From Acidobacteriota bacterium (GTDB taxonomy: Bacteria > Acidobacteriota > Terriglobia > Terriglobales > Acidobacteriaceae): DNA of 64,000 bases. The translations under genes and the position numbers were made by a program. The first letter of the stretch is position 1. The number at the start of each line of letters is the position of its first letter. The stretch is taken from contig JAFDVW010000014.1 in NCBI GenBank assembly GCA_018268755.1, positions 62,001 to 126,000 on the forward strand, read 5' to 3'. The notes under the pieces were generated by a model, which searched no databases, was not told the DNA's origin, and worked only from the letters and a program-made list of their open reading frames with translations. Of the stretch, positions 40,936-49,740 are shown one piece after another.

Positions 40936-41640
40936 ATGCCGGCCGAAACGTGGGCAATTCCCTTACCGGTTGGCGAGAGTTCGCCGAGCAAGCAGCGCAG
41001 CGAACGCAACAGCGCAAACCCGGACCCCACATGGCGGGGCCACATGGCTGGGCAAGGTCTAGGCCGCATCGACGATACTCTGCTGGTGCGTGAGGCCCAA
41101 CGCGGCAACCGCGCGGCCTTCGAGGAACTGGTGCGTCACTACGACCAGGCAGTGCTGCGCCTGGCCATGCACCTGACCGGGTCGGATACCGAAGCGCAGG
41201 ACATCTATCAGGAAGCATTCCTGAAGGCCTATCGCAACATTGCCAGCTTCCGCTTCGAATGCTCCTTCTACACGTGGATTTACCGCATTGTCACCAATCT
41301 GTGTCTGGACCACCTGCGCAAGAAACAGGTGCGCAAGGAAGACGCGCCGGTGGCCACCGATGCGGAAGGCGAAGTTTACGATCTGCTGAGCCAGGTGCCG
41401 GACGTGCGCGCCGGGGCGAACCCGGAACGCGACCTGATGCGGCGGGAGATGGGCAATCGTATCGCCCGCGCGCTGGCCAAGCTTTCTCCCCGCGAGCGCA
41501 TGGTATTTGAGCTCAAGCACTATCACGGGTTGAAGCTGCGCACGGTGGGTGAGATTTTGCATACGACGGAAGACACTGCCAAGAACACGTTGTTTCGCGC
41601 CACGCAAAAACTGCGCGGCGCGTTGGCCGATATGCGGTGA
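40936..41640 (+). CDS. ECF-type RNA polymerase sigma factor
   Basis: A 234-residue sigma-70-family factor. Region 2 contains FEELVRHYDQAVLRLAMHLTG, AQDIYQEAFLKAY and SFYTWIYRIVTNLCLDHLR. Region 4 has LSPRERMVFELKHYHGLKLRTVGEIL. The start ATG 40936 has AGAGGA upstream, while an internal ATG at 41044 would drop the first 36 residues. The anti-sigma gene follows 12 bp later, so the pair are co-transcribed. It has ~60% visual identity to the sigma factor on the other strand at 45084-45749. It probably drives expression of the block 41.6-45 kb. Confidence 0.93.
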   Translation: MPAETWAIPLPVGESSPSKQRSERNSANPDPTWRGHMAGQGLGRIDDTLLVREAQRGNRAAFEELVRHYDQAVLRLAMHLTGSDTEAQDIYQEAFLKAYRNIASFRFECSFYTWIYRIVTNLCLDHLRKKQVRKEDAPVATDAEGEVYDLLSQVPDVRAGANPERDLMRREMGNRIARALAKLSPRERMVFELKHYHGLKLRTVGEILHTTEDTAKNTLFRATQKLRGALADMR

Positions 41641-41652
41641 AGGTTGAATGCG

Positions 41653-42576
41653 ATGAAATGCGAATGGGTCAAAGAAAATATTCTGCTCCACCTCTATAAC
41701 GAGCTGGAAGACGATGCCCGTTATGAGCTGGAGCAACATCTGGCGCGCTGCGCCGAGTGCGCTCTGGAACTGAAGGCGGCGCGCAAGCTGCACAGCACGC
41801 TTTCGCAGTTTCCGGTGCAAGAGCCGTCCCCCAACTTACTGGCCGCCTCGCGCCTGAAGCTGCAGGAGGCGCTCGAAACTACCCGCCCGGGCGGTTTCTG
41901 GCGGCGCCTGACCTTCGATCCCGAGTCCTGGCTGCGGGAGATCCGCTTCGCGCCGGCCCTGGCCGCTGCCATCTTTATCGTCGGCTTTGCCGGCGGCATC
42001 GGCACCACCTATCAGCTCCTGCGCAATCAGCGTCCCATTGGACCTGCCCCTGCGCCGGCCGAAGCGTCCATCGCCGGCATCCGCTCGGTCCGCCAGGAAC
42101 CGGGCACGGACAAGGTCAACATTAAATACGACACGGTCTCGACCCAGGAGACGCAAGGCTCGATCAACGACCAGCGCATTCAGCAGTTGCTGCTCTTCGC
42201 GGCCCGCAATAACTACAATTCCGGCGTGCGCATGGATTCGGTGGACCTGCTGACCCAGACCCCCAGTGACACCAACGTGCGGGAGGCCCTGATTTACGCG
42301 CTGCGCTACGATTCCAATCCCGGCGTGCGGCTGAAGGCGCTGGAGGGCTTGGCGAGTTATGTGAAGCAGGACGTGCGCGTGCGCAATGTCTTGCTGGAAG
42401 CGCTGATGAATGATTCGAACCCCGGTGTGCGCACCCAGGCCCTGCATCTGCTGGAGCCGGTGCGCGCCGACAGCAGCGTGCGCGCCGTGCTGCAGCATCT
42501 TTCGGAAAATGACCAGAGCCAATACATTCGCACCCAGGCGCGTAATGTGCTGGCGCAGATGCCGGAGATCGACTGA
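41653..42576 (+). CDS. Zinc-finger anti-sigma factor with C-terminal HEAT repeats
   Basis: ATG 41653 gives 307 residues. The N-terminus carries the zinc-associated anti-sigma motif HLARCAECALEL (HxxxCxxC, about residues 30-38), a helix at about 100-120 (FAPALAAAIFIVGFAGGIGT) spans the membrane, and the extracytoplasmic part ends in four or five HEAT-like repeats (SGVRMDSVDLL, PGVRLKALEGL, PGVRTQALHLL). Typical anti-sigma factors lack such repeats. They could sense a protein ligand. The gene lies directly downstream of its likely partner sigma factor and 71 bp before the DUF4097 gene. Confidence 0.9.
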   Translation: MKCEWVKENILLHLYNELEDDARYELEQHLARCAECALELKAARKLHSTLSQFPVQEPSPNLLAASRLKLQEALETTRPGGFWRRLTFDPESWLREIRFAPALAAAIFIVGFAGGIGTTYQLLRNQRPIGPAPAPAEASIAGIRSVRQEPGTDKVNIKYDTVSTQETQGSINDQRIQQLLLFAARNNYNSGVRMDSVDLLTQTPSDTNVREALIYALRYDSNPGVRLKALEGLASYVKQDVRVRNVLLEALMNDSNPGVRTQALHLLEPVRADSSVRAVLQHLSENDQSQYIRTQARNVLAQMPEID

Positions 42577-42647
42577 GCCGGACAGAGACAGAACAGGCAA
42601 GGAGAACGAGAACGACGGATTGCAATTGCCACGATGAGTGAGGAAGT

Positions 42648-43835
42648 ATGGGGAAACGGTGCATAAAATTCGCTGTGGCGCTGGCGCTGCTGACTGCGCT
42701 GGCCGCGGCGCAACAGTCGCGGGTATACCGCGAGGGAGGGAACTGGGTCCAGGAAAGCACCGGCTCCCTGGCTGCGGCGCGCAACCTGCGCGTGCAGGTG
42801 GATGTGGGTTCGGTGCGGGTGGAGGGCGGGGCGGGCAGCATCAGCTACGTATTCCGCAACCGCGTGAATGAAGCTTCCGAGGAGAAGGCGCGCCGCATCC
42901 TGGATTCCTATAAGGTGAGCACCTACGTGCGCGGCGATACCGCCTGGGTGGTGGGGGAGTGGCAGGGCGGCCGGGCACACCGGTTTTCCGGGGAATTTGT
43001 CATCAACGTTCCCCGCGAGCTGGACTCCGTGGAGATTGAGACCCAGGGCGGAAATGTAACCGCGAGCAATCTGGGCGGACGAGTGGACGCGCAAAGCGGC
43101 GGTGGGGTCATTAAGGTCACCGGCGTCGGCAATTCTGTACGTGCGGAGACCCTGGGAGGGGTCATTGAGGCCTCCGACATCGGCGGCGAAGCTAGCCTGC
43201 ACACCGGGGGCGGCGGCATTAAGGTCGCGGGCGTGAAACGCAAAATTACCGCGGAGAGCGGGGGCGGCAGCATCTCGGTGACGGGATGCACCCAGGGTGC
43301 TTCGCTGGAGACCGGGGGCGGCAATATCGCCGTGGACCGCTGCTACGGTCCGCTGAGCGCGTCTACCGGGGGCGGCAGCATCGACATCGGCGACATCAGC
43401 GGGCCGGCCACCATCGAAACTGCCGGTGGCAGCATCCGCGTTTCTTCCGCCAAGAATCTGGTCAAGGTGGATACGGGTAGCGGGGCCATCGAACTGAATG
43501 GGATCTCGGCGGCGCGGGCGCAGACCGGCGGCGGCGCCATCCTGGCCAAATTTGTTGCCTTCAACCCCGAGCGGAATGATTCCCTGCTGGAGACCGCCGC
43601 CGGCGACATCACGGTTTTTCTGGCCCCCAATCTCAACCTTACGGTGCAGGCTTCGATTGAAGTGGCCAATGGCCACAATATCCGTTCCGAATTTCCCGAG
43701 TTTCGCGTGGTCAGCGAAGGCGGGCAATGGGGGCCGAAGGCCATCAGCGCCGAAGGCAACTTGAACGGTGGGGGCCCGGTTTTGAAAGTAAGGACCACGT
43801 CGGGAGACATCGTGATACGGCGGGCCAGCCAATAG
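42648..43835 (+). CDS. Exported DUF4097-type beta-helix protein
   Basis: A 395-residue protein with GAGGAAG before the ATG and a signal peptide (MGKRCIKFAVALALLTALAAAQ). Its central section contains many Gly-rich turns in parallel-beta repeat pattern (SIDIGDISGPATIETAGGSI, SGAIELNGISAARAQTGGGA), the DUF4097/DUF4098 style of adhesin-like protein. Downstream of a sigma/anti-sigma pair, it may be part of their regulon, and the exported fold suits an envelope-linked role. Confidence 0.83.
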   Translation: MGKRCIKFAVALALLTALAAAQQSRVYREGGNWVQESTGSLAAARNLRVQVDVGSVRVEGGAGSISYVFRNRVNEASEEKARRILDSYKVSTYVRGDTAWVVGEWQGGRAHRFSGEFVINVPRELDSVEIETQGGNVTASNLGGRVDAQSGGGVIKVTGVGNSVRAETLGGVIEASDIGGEASLHTGGGGIKVAGVKRKITAESGGGSISVTGCTQGASLETGGGNIAVDRCYGPLSASTGGGSIDIGDISGPATIETAGGSIRVSSAKNLVKVDTGSGAIELNGISAARAQTGGGAILAKFVAFNPERNDSLLETAAGDITVFLAPNLNLTVQASIEVANGHNIRSEFPEFRVVSEGGQWGPKAISAEGNLNGGGPVLKVRTTSGDIVIRRASQ

Positions 43836-43860
43836 GCGGCATTCGCTCAGGAGGACCACC

Positions 43861-44994
43861 ATGCGCACAGCGCTTTACGCCATCTTGCTCAGTACGGCAC
43901 TGGCCTCCGCGGCCGGGGCCGTGGATTGCGTCTCCACGGAACCGTTCGATCAATCCTTTGGCTTCTCCAGTGACGACTGGGGGGGAGGCGGGGGTTCTTA
44001 TCTCGGCGTCGACACCCGCGACATTACCGCTGACCGGCTTGGCCCCTTGCATCTGAGAGAAGAGCAGGGCGTAGAAGTAACCATGGTGGACCAGGACGCT
44101 CCCGCCGGCAAAGCCGGCCTCAAGGAGCACGACGTCATCGTGAGCATCAACGGCACCAAGGTGGAAAGTGTCGAGCAGTTACGGCGGCTCATCCGGGAAG
44201 TGCCGCCCGGCCGCGTCATCACCATCGGAGTGAGCCGCGACGGACAACCCGTCGCCTTGAAAGCACAACTCATGGACCGCAAGAAAGCCTTCGCCATGCC
44301 GGACGCCAAAACCTTCAATTTTGCGGTGCCGGCGATTCCTGCGGTGCCTGCGGTGCCGGCCATCCCTGCTATGCCTGCCTTTGCTGAGATGGAAATGCCG
44401 GCCTCCATCGTGGTGGTGCACAGCTCCGCGCGCAGTGGCTTGATGGTGGAAAACCTTACCCCGCAGTTGGGAGATTTCTTCGGCGTGCGCAATGGGCAGG
44501 GCGTGCTGGTGCGCTCGGTGGAGAAAGGCAGTCTGGCGGAGAAGTCCGGTTTCCGCGCGGGAGACGTGATTACCCGCATCAATGGGCAAACCGTGGCGGA
44601 CTCAGGGGATTTCGGCCGTGCGCTACGCGTCCGCAAAGATAACAAAGTGACGGTCAGTATTGTGCGCGATAAGAAAGAGCAGACCCTGGTCCTCACCTTG
44701 CCGGAACGCAAGCAGTCGGGCGTGTTGCAAGAGAGCCAGGACAACGAGGATCTGAATGTGGAGACGCACATCAACTTGAGCGAGCTGGAAATTAAACTCG
44801 CCCAGCTGCAGCCGAAGATAGAGCTCGTGGTGCGCCAGGCCCAGGAAGAGGCCCGCAAGGCAATGGAGAAGCAGCACCAGGAGATGGAAAAACAAAAGCG
44901 GGAAATTTACCGGCAGCGAGAAGAGATCGAAAAGCAAATTATTCGGCAGAGAAATCAATTTCATATCCAGCTTCGGCCCACCATGGATATTTAA
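43861..44994 (+). CDS. Exported protein with two PDZ domains and C-terminal coiled coil
   Basis: A 377-residue protein with AGGAGG at the ATG and a signal peptide (ALYAILLSTALASAAGAV). PDZ 1 spans about 35-135 (YLGVDTRDITAD, then APAGKAGLKEHDVIVSINGT), a PAIPAVPAVPAIPAMPAF hinge of Pro/Ala units follows, and PDZ 2 spans about 195-285 (GQGVLVRSVEKGSLAEKSGF, RAGDVITRINGQTV). The final 80 residues form a charged coiled coil (EARKAMEKQHQEMEKQKRE). No protease domain precedes the PDZs, unlike DegP. It probably binds protein C-termini at the envelope. The transcript ends at the terminator 45022-45056. Confidence 0.87.
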   Translation: MRTALYAILLSTALASAAGAVDCVSTEPFDQSFGFSSDDWGGGGGSYLGVDTRDITADRLGPLHLREEQGVEVTMVDQDAPAGKAGLKEHDVIVSINGTKVESVEQLRRLIREVPPGRVITIGVSRDGQPVALKAQLMDRKKAFAMPDAKTFNFAVPAIPAVPAVPAIPAMPAFAEMEMPASIVVVHSSARSGLMVENLTPQLGDFFGVRNGQGVLVRSVEKGSLAEKSGFRAGDVITRINGQTVADSGDFGRALRVRKDNKVTVSIVRDKKEQTLVLTLPERKQSGVLQESQDNEDLNVETHINLSELEIKLAQLQPKIELVVRQAQEEARKAMEKQHQEMEKQKREIYRQREEIEKQIIRQRNQFHIQLRPTMDI

Positions 44995-45021
44995 GTTCTC
45001 ACCGGGTTCAGGAAAAAGACC

Positions 45022-45056
45022 AAGAGACGCAGCCCCGGCCACGTCTCTTTATTTTT
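45022..45056 (+). terminator. Terminator between PDZ gene and the opposing sigma gene
   Basis: AAGAGACG-(12 nt)-CGTCTCTT followed by TATTTTT. It ends the plus-strand block after the PDZ gene. On the minus strand the hairpin also lies just past the second sigma gene's stop, so it may serve both convergent transcripts. Confidence 0.8.
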
Positions 45057-45083
45057 GCGGGGAAAGCAGGTAGCCGCCGCGTG

Positions 45084-45749
45084 TCAGCGGGCGTCGGCCA
45101 GTTCGGCGCGCAGCTTGTGAGTAGCGCGGAACAGGGTGTTCTTAATGGTGCCCTCGGTGGTATTGAGCATGCCGGCGACGGTCCGCAGCCGCATGCCATG
45201 ATAATGCTTCAATTCAAACACCATACGCTCGCGGGGCGACAGCTTGTGCATGGCGCGCAGGATGCTCTCCCGCAATTCGCGGCCGATGAGCCGCCGCTCC
45301 GGGCTGCCGCTGGGGCTTTGGTCCGCTACCCGATCCAGCACGTTTTCCTCCTCCCCTTCGCTGGAAAGCGTAGTGGTGAGGTCGCGTCCTCGCGAACTCC
45401 GCTTGCGCAGGTGGTCCAGGCACAGGTTGGTCACAATGCGATACAGCCAGGTATAGAACGAGCACTCAAAGCGGAAGCTGCCCAGGTTCAGGTAGGCGCG
45501 CAGGAAGGCTTCCTGGTAAATGTCCTGGCCGTCTTCCGGGGAGCCGGTCAAATGCATGGCCAGGCGCAATACCGCACGGTCATACTGTCTTACCAGCTCT
45601 TCAAACGCGGTCGAGTCCCCACCCTGCGCGCGCCGGATCAGCTGGCTGTCATCCACGCGGGGCGCACGCGGCGCGGCCACGGCGGGAAGAGCGCCCAGCA
45701 CATAGTGGGGCGCGGTGGGCAGGATGCTGGTTTGCATGGCTGTACTCAT
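45084..45749 (-). CDS. ECF-type sigma factor, paralogue of the one at 40936
   Basis: A 221-residue sigma factor with the same plan as the plus-strand factor: FEELVRQYDRAVLRLAMHLTG, GQDIYQEAFLRAYLNLGSF, SFYTWLYRIVTNLCLDHLRK and LSPRERMVFELKHYHGMRLRT. The first 40 residues (MSTAMQTSILPTAPHY...) are variable. No anti-sigma factor is encoded next to it. It lies 32 bp after the OmpR regulator on the same strand, so it is probably part of the kinase-regulator transcript. Confidence 0.92.
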   Translation of the reverse strand: MSTAMQTSILPTAPHYVLGALPAVAAPRAPRVDDSQLIRRAQGGDSTAFEELVRQYDRAVLRLAMHLTGSPEDGQDIYQEAFLRAYLNLGSFRFECSFYTWLYRIVTNLCLDHLRKRSSRGRDLTTTLSSEGEEENVLDRVADQSPSGSPERRLIGRELRESILRAMHKLSPRERMVFELKHYHGMRLRTVAGMLNTTEGTIKNTLFRATHKLRAELADAR

Positions 45750-45781
45750 GGTTCCTTCCGTTCCGCCGAAGCGAAGATGAC

Positions 45782-46462
45782 TTAGCCCACGAATTTGTAG
45801 CCGGTGCCGTGCACGGTCAAGATGAAGCGCGGCTCATCGGGCTTGGGTTCGACCTTTTGACGAAGGCGCACGATATGGGTGTCGACCGTGCGGGTGGTGG
45901 GGAAATGTTCATATCCCCAAACGTCCTCCAGCAGGCGGTCGCGGCTCAAGGTTTCTCCGGGATGCGCCAGAAAATATTTCAGCAAATCGAATTCTTTCGA
46001 GGAGAACTCCAGCGCCCGGCCCTGGCGCGAGACCTGGCAGGATCGCACATTCACCTCCACATCTCCGAAACTGTAGCGGTCCTGCTGTTTAGGCGCCGTG
46101 CCCGCCCGGCGTAGCACCGCCTTTACCCGGGCCAGCAGTTCGCGAATGGAGAAGGGCTTGGTGACGTAATCGTCGGCGCCCAGTTCGAGGCCGACAATTT
46201 TGTCCACTTCCTGCCCGCGCGCCGTCAGCATGATGATGGGCAGCGCGGGGCGCTTGGCCTTCAGCTGCTTGCAGACGTCCAAGCCGCTTAGGCGCGGCAT
46301 CATGACATCCAGAATCACCAGGTCAGGGGACTCGCGCAGGGCGCGTTCCAGGCCGGAAACGCCGTCGCCCGCGGTGATCACTTCGTATCCCTCAAACTCG
46401 AAGTTGTCGCGCAGGCCGGCGACCATGTTGGGCTCGTCTTCGACAATCAGAATTCTCGCCAT
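45782..46462 (-). CDS. OmpR/PhoB-type response regulator
   Basis: A 226-residue regulator. Receiver: acidic pair in LIVEDEPNM, phospho-Asp in LVILDVMMPRLSG and Lys in YVTKPFSIREL. The winged-helix DNA-binding domain has KEFDLLKYFLAHPGETLSR, RLLEDVWGYEHFPTTRTVD and VHGTGYKFVG. It lies 10 bp after the kinase gene and 32 bp before the second sigma gene, in one likely operon. Its targets may include the adjacent sigma factor and envelope genes. Confidence 0.93.
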   Translation of the reverse strand: MARILIVEDEPNMVAGLRDNFEFEGYEVITAGDGVSGLERALRESPDLVILDVMMPRLSGLDVCKQLKAKRPALPIIMLTARGQEVDKIVGLELGADDYVTKPFSIRELLARVKAVLRRAGTAPKQQDRYSFGDVEVNVRSCQVSRQGRALEFSSKEFDLLKYFLAHPGETLSRDRLLEDVWGYEHFPTTRTVDTHIVRLRQKVEPKPDEPRFILTVHGTGYKFVG

Positions 46463-46472
46463 ACCTTCCTCA

Positions 46473-48137
46473 CTAGGCCTGTGCCGGCTGGTTCACCGGG
46501 AGCGTAATGGTGAATTTACTGCCTTGTCCGGGAATGCTGTCCACCGAGACCTGTCCGCCATGGGCCTGCGTGATGTGCTTGACCAGCGATAGTCCCAGCC
46601 CGCTTCCCTTGGTGTTGTGTACCAGGGGGTCGCCCACACGATAAAACTTCTCGAAGATTTTAGGTTGTTCGCTGTCGGGGATGCCGATGCCATGGTCAAT
46701 CACTTCCAGTTTCACCGCCCCGTTCGAGGGATATAAATTCACCCCGATATACTTGCGGTCCTGGGAGTATTTCAGCGCATTGTTGACCAGGTTGAGCAAG
46801 GAGCGGGCAATGGCCTCGCGGTCTACGCGCAGGGACGGCACGGTGTCGATTTTTTCTTCGAAAGTGAAGCCGTGTTGCTCGATCTGGTAGCGGTAGGATT
46901 CCAGGGTATTGCGCACCAGCTCCTGCAAGTCGGTCTCGCGGAAGTCATATTCCTTGCGGCCGGCTTCGATGCGCGAGAAGTCCAGAATGTTGTTGATCAG
47001 TCCGGTCAGGCGCTCGCTCTCTTTGCGAATGATGCTGTAATACTCCTGCGCTTTCCCCGAAGAAGTGATGCGGCCCATCTCCAGGGTTTCTGCATACAGG
47101 CGGATCAGCGACAGAGGTGTGCGCAGCTCATGCGAGACGTTGGAAACGAAGTCCGATTTCAAGCGCGCCACCGCCAGCTCCTTGGTAATGGCGCGGTAGG
47201 TCAGGAAGATCCCGCCCGCCAGGAGCAGGGAAAGGCCGCCCAGCACCAGGAAGCTGATCCGCACAAAGCGCTGTCCAATGGCTTCGAGCGTGGTGCCGCG
47301 CAGCTTGATGGCCAGGGTCAGGCCGGGCAGAGCGCCATCCATATTGCGCTCCACTTCCGGCGTACCGCCATCCCATCCAGGGGAAGCGGCGAGCATGGAG
47401 CCTTCTCCGCGCAAACGCACCATGAGCACGGCTGGGTTCTTCTCGTTGTGCGACTCCGACAAGTTGCGCACCATCACGTTTTCCAGAATCTCGGGCAAGA
47501 AGCGGTCGCGGATGTATTCCGCCTCAAAGGCGACGCCGCCGATGCCGTTGGTTTTTCCGTTCTCGTCTTTGGTGAGGAACATGGCCACCGGCTCGTAGAG
47601 CAGCTTCTTGTCGCCCCGTGGCGCCCAATTCACGAAAGACATGTAATTCATGCCCTTCCGGGCCATGGCCTCCATCTTTTGCTTGTCGGAATCAAACTCC
47701 ATGCCGATCCAGCCGTTCAGCATTTTGGCGAAATCATCGGCCTCTATGCGGAAGCCCTCTTCCTGTAAACGGCGGGGCTGGGAGCGGGTGACCAGGCCAT
47801 TCTTGGGGGTGTAGAGAAAGGCGTGCGCGATATAGGGATGTGCCGCCAGGGCTTTGTCGAGCACGGCGCTGGATACGCTGCACGGCTGCTCCGCCGCGGG
47901 GAAGTCTTCGCGCATGTCGTCCGCCATCTCATAGAGCTGCTTGTTGAGGTGCTTTTCGGAGATGTAGAGGACCTGATAAAAATCGCGCTGGATGGCCGCT
48001 TCCACGTTGCGATCGCGCTGGATGCTCTTCAGGTGCAGCACGCTGACCACGATCAGCGCGGCCGCGGGCAAGACTACCGCGAGCTCCAGGGTCAACAAGA
48101 GCCGCAGTCGGTCGTTGAGCCAGCGTTTGCGTTTCAT
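46473..48137 (-). CDS. Membrane sensor histidine kinase
   Basis: A 554-residue kinase. An N-terminal helix (LLLTLELAVVLPAAALIVVSV) and a second helix at about 270-300 (FVRISFLVLGGLSLLLAGG) bracket a ~240-residue periplasmic sensor domain. The HisKA motif is SHELRTPLSLIRL (His about 334), and the ATPase has NNALKYSQDRKY, VIDHGIGIP and GSGLGLSLVKH. I see no HAMP or PAS domain, so the second membrane helix connects almost directly to the kinase core. It is upstream of and adjacent to its regulator at 46462. Confidence 0.92.
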   Translation of the reverse strand: MKRKRWLNDRLRLLLTLELAVVLPAAALIVVSVLHLKSIQRDRNVEAAIQRDFYQVLYISEKHLNKQLYEMADDMREDFPAAEQPCSVSSAVLDKALAAHPYIAHAFLYTPKNGLVTRSQPRRLQEEGFRIEADDFAKMLNGWIGMEFDSDKQKMEAMARKGMNYMSFVNWAPRGDKKLLYEPVAMFLTKDENGKTNGIGGVAFEAEYIRDRFLPEILENVMVRNLSESHNEKNPAVLMVRLRGEGSMLAASPGWDGGTPEVERNMDGALPGLTLAIKLRGTTLEAIGQRFVRISFLVLGGLSLLLAGGIFLTYRAITKELAVARLKSDFVSNVSHELRTPLSLIRLYAETLEMGRITSSGKAQEYYSIIRKESERLTGLINNILDFSRIEAGRKEYDFRETDLQELVRNTLESYRYQIEQHGFTFEEKIDTVPSLRVDREAIARSLLNLVNNALKYSQDRKYIGVNLYPSNGAVKLEVIDHGIGIPDSEQPKIFEKFYRVGDPLVHNTKGSGLGLSLVKHITQAHGGQVSVDSIPGQGSKFTITLPVNQPAQA

Positions 48138-48298
48138 GGAAAGGCTGCCTTGTGTTCCTCGGCGTCAGGATTGCTTCCGCAACGAAACATACTTCACCCC
48201 CACAGGCCGTGTGTCAATTGCCGGTGAAAAACTGTAAAAAGTTGTGAAGTGATTGATTCGCTTGCAGGTTGGCAAAAAGGAACAGCCAGGCCGGAAGG

Positions 48299-49582
48299 TC
48301 AGGGGAGGCGAAAATCCACCGTGACGTAGGTCTGGGCGGCGACGGCCCGCCCATTGAGCAGGTAAGGCTGGTAACGCCACTGCCGGACGGCCTGCGCGGC
48401 GGCCTGGCCCAGCACCAGGTAGCCGTGGACCAATTTCAGGTCTTCCACTTTGCCATCGCGGCCGATCCAGGCTTGCAGAATGACGGGGCCTTGCAGCCCG
48501 GATTTCAGCGCTTGTTCGGGATAGCTGGGCTTGATCCGCTCCAGTAGCAGCTTCTCCGCCACATCTTCAGGGACCGGCACCGGCTCCAAGGCGGCCAATA
48601 ATGAAGCTGAAGCAACTTTAGCCGGGGCGCTCGCCGAGTGGGAAGCCTCCAGCGGCGAACGCAGGCTCTCCGGAATGGCTGGCGCCGAGAAGCTCTCCAT
48701 CGCGGGCAATAATTTTGGGGCGGGAGTGCTCTCCGCCAGGGTTGGCGGCGGTGCGGTCCTGGGGACTTCGGCCAGCGGATCGCGGACCGGGACGACGCGC
48801 ACCTTGGCCGCCATACGCCGGTCGGCCAGGATTTCCCGATGACTCTGCGCGACCTCGAGGGGCGCATCTTCGTCCTCGGGCGGGCGCAAAATCGCTTGCG
48901 CCTTGTGCACCGCAAGATCGTAGATCGTCACCACGGAAGCGGCCACGGCCTCACTGCGCAATGGGGCGACAAAAACATATCCCAGAGAAAACAGGGCCAC
49001 ACCCAGGGCTGCTCCGCGCAACCAGGGGCGTGGCTGAGAGGCGGCCCCTTTGCGGACAGGGGGCCGGGAGGGCGACGAGGCGCGGACCAGGGGCGGAAGA
49101 GCATCTTCCCAGGGCCCTGGGTTTACAGATTTGGAAGGGGGAGGGCCATCCAAAAGCAAAGTTTGCGGGCGGCCGCTGCGGGCGTCATCTTCCGCCAGTT
49201 GCGCGGCCAGCCAATGCTGCATACGGGCCAAAAATGCGTCGCAGGTGAGAAAGGCCCGCTTGACCTGTGCGGTCTCGAAGGGCGTCTCCAGCACCAGGTC
49301 GGCGCCGCTGTTGGCCGCCAGAACCGCATCGGGCACCAGCGCAACCCGGAAGGCACTCTCATTGGCTTTGAGTTCCCGCGAAGTCTTCAGCAAAAAGCTG
49401 GCTTCCGGGCCCTCGTTCCAATCCGCCACCACGATGTCAAAGCCATGGCTGGTCAGCCTTTCCACGGCAGCGAAGATCTCCGGGCAGAGCTCTACCTGGA
49501 TTTCCAGCTCCTGCAGAGCCTCGACCACCGGACGCGAAGTCCCCTCATCGGAGGAGAATAAGAGAGACCGCGGCAACATCAA
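48299..49582 (-). CDS. Fusion of degenerate receiver-like domain to TonB C-terminal domain
   Basis: A 427-residue protein. The first ~120 residues resemble a receiver (SLLFSSDEGTSRPVVEALQE, then GFDIVVADWNEG), but the conserved KPF becomes ETPF, so the lysine is absent. After a Pro/Ser-rich linker comes a membrane helix (RPWLRGAALGVALFSLGYV, about 195), a Pro-rich periplasmic segment and a C-terminal TonB-like domain (IKPSYPEQALKSGLQGPVIL, then VLGQAAAQAVRQWRYQPYLL). A normal TonB begins at the membrane helix. Signalling through a receiver into a TonB energy transducer is not a standard architecture. It is immediately upstream of the kinase gene on the same strand, 161 bp away. Confidence 0.8.
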   Translation of the reverse strand: MMLPRSLLFSSDEGTSRPVVEALQELEIQVELCPEIFAAVERLTSHGFDIVVADWNEGPEASFLLKTSRELKANESAFRVALVPDAVLAANSGADLVLETPFETAQVKRAFLTCDAFLARMQHWLAAQLAEDDARSGRPQTLLLDGPPPSKSVNPGPWEDALPPLVRASSPSRPPVRKGAASQPRPWLRGAALGVALFSLGYVFVAPLRSEAVAASVVTIYDLAVHKAQAILRPPEDEDAPLEVAQSHREILADRRMAAKVRVVPVRDPLAEVPRTAPPPTLAESTPAPKLLPAMESFSAPAIPESLRSPLEASHSASAPAKVASASLLAALEPVPVPEDVAEKLLLERIKPSYPEQALKSGLQGPVILQAWIGRDGKVEDLKLVHGYLVLGQAAAQAVRQWRYQPYLLNGRAVAAQTYVTVDFRLP

Positions 49583-49740
49583 AATGGAGATTAATCTTGG
49601 CTTACCAGGTCCACAAGTTACGGAGTACCGGATTGGGCGCGGATTTAGGACGGTAACTGGCAGGGGTAGTTACTGTACGGAAGGACAAGGGTAGACCTTC
49701 CTACGCGTCGGCCCTCGCCAAAAGGGATTTGTGGGCTGGG

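Noticed and set aside
44282-44400. Possible tandem DNA repeat (CGGTGCCTGCGGTGCC)
   Set aside because: It is the coding sequence of the Pro/Ala hinge between two PDZ domains, not an independent element.
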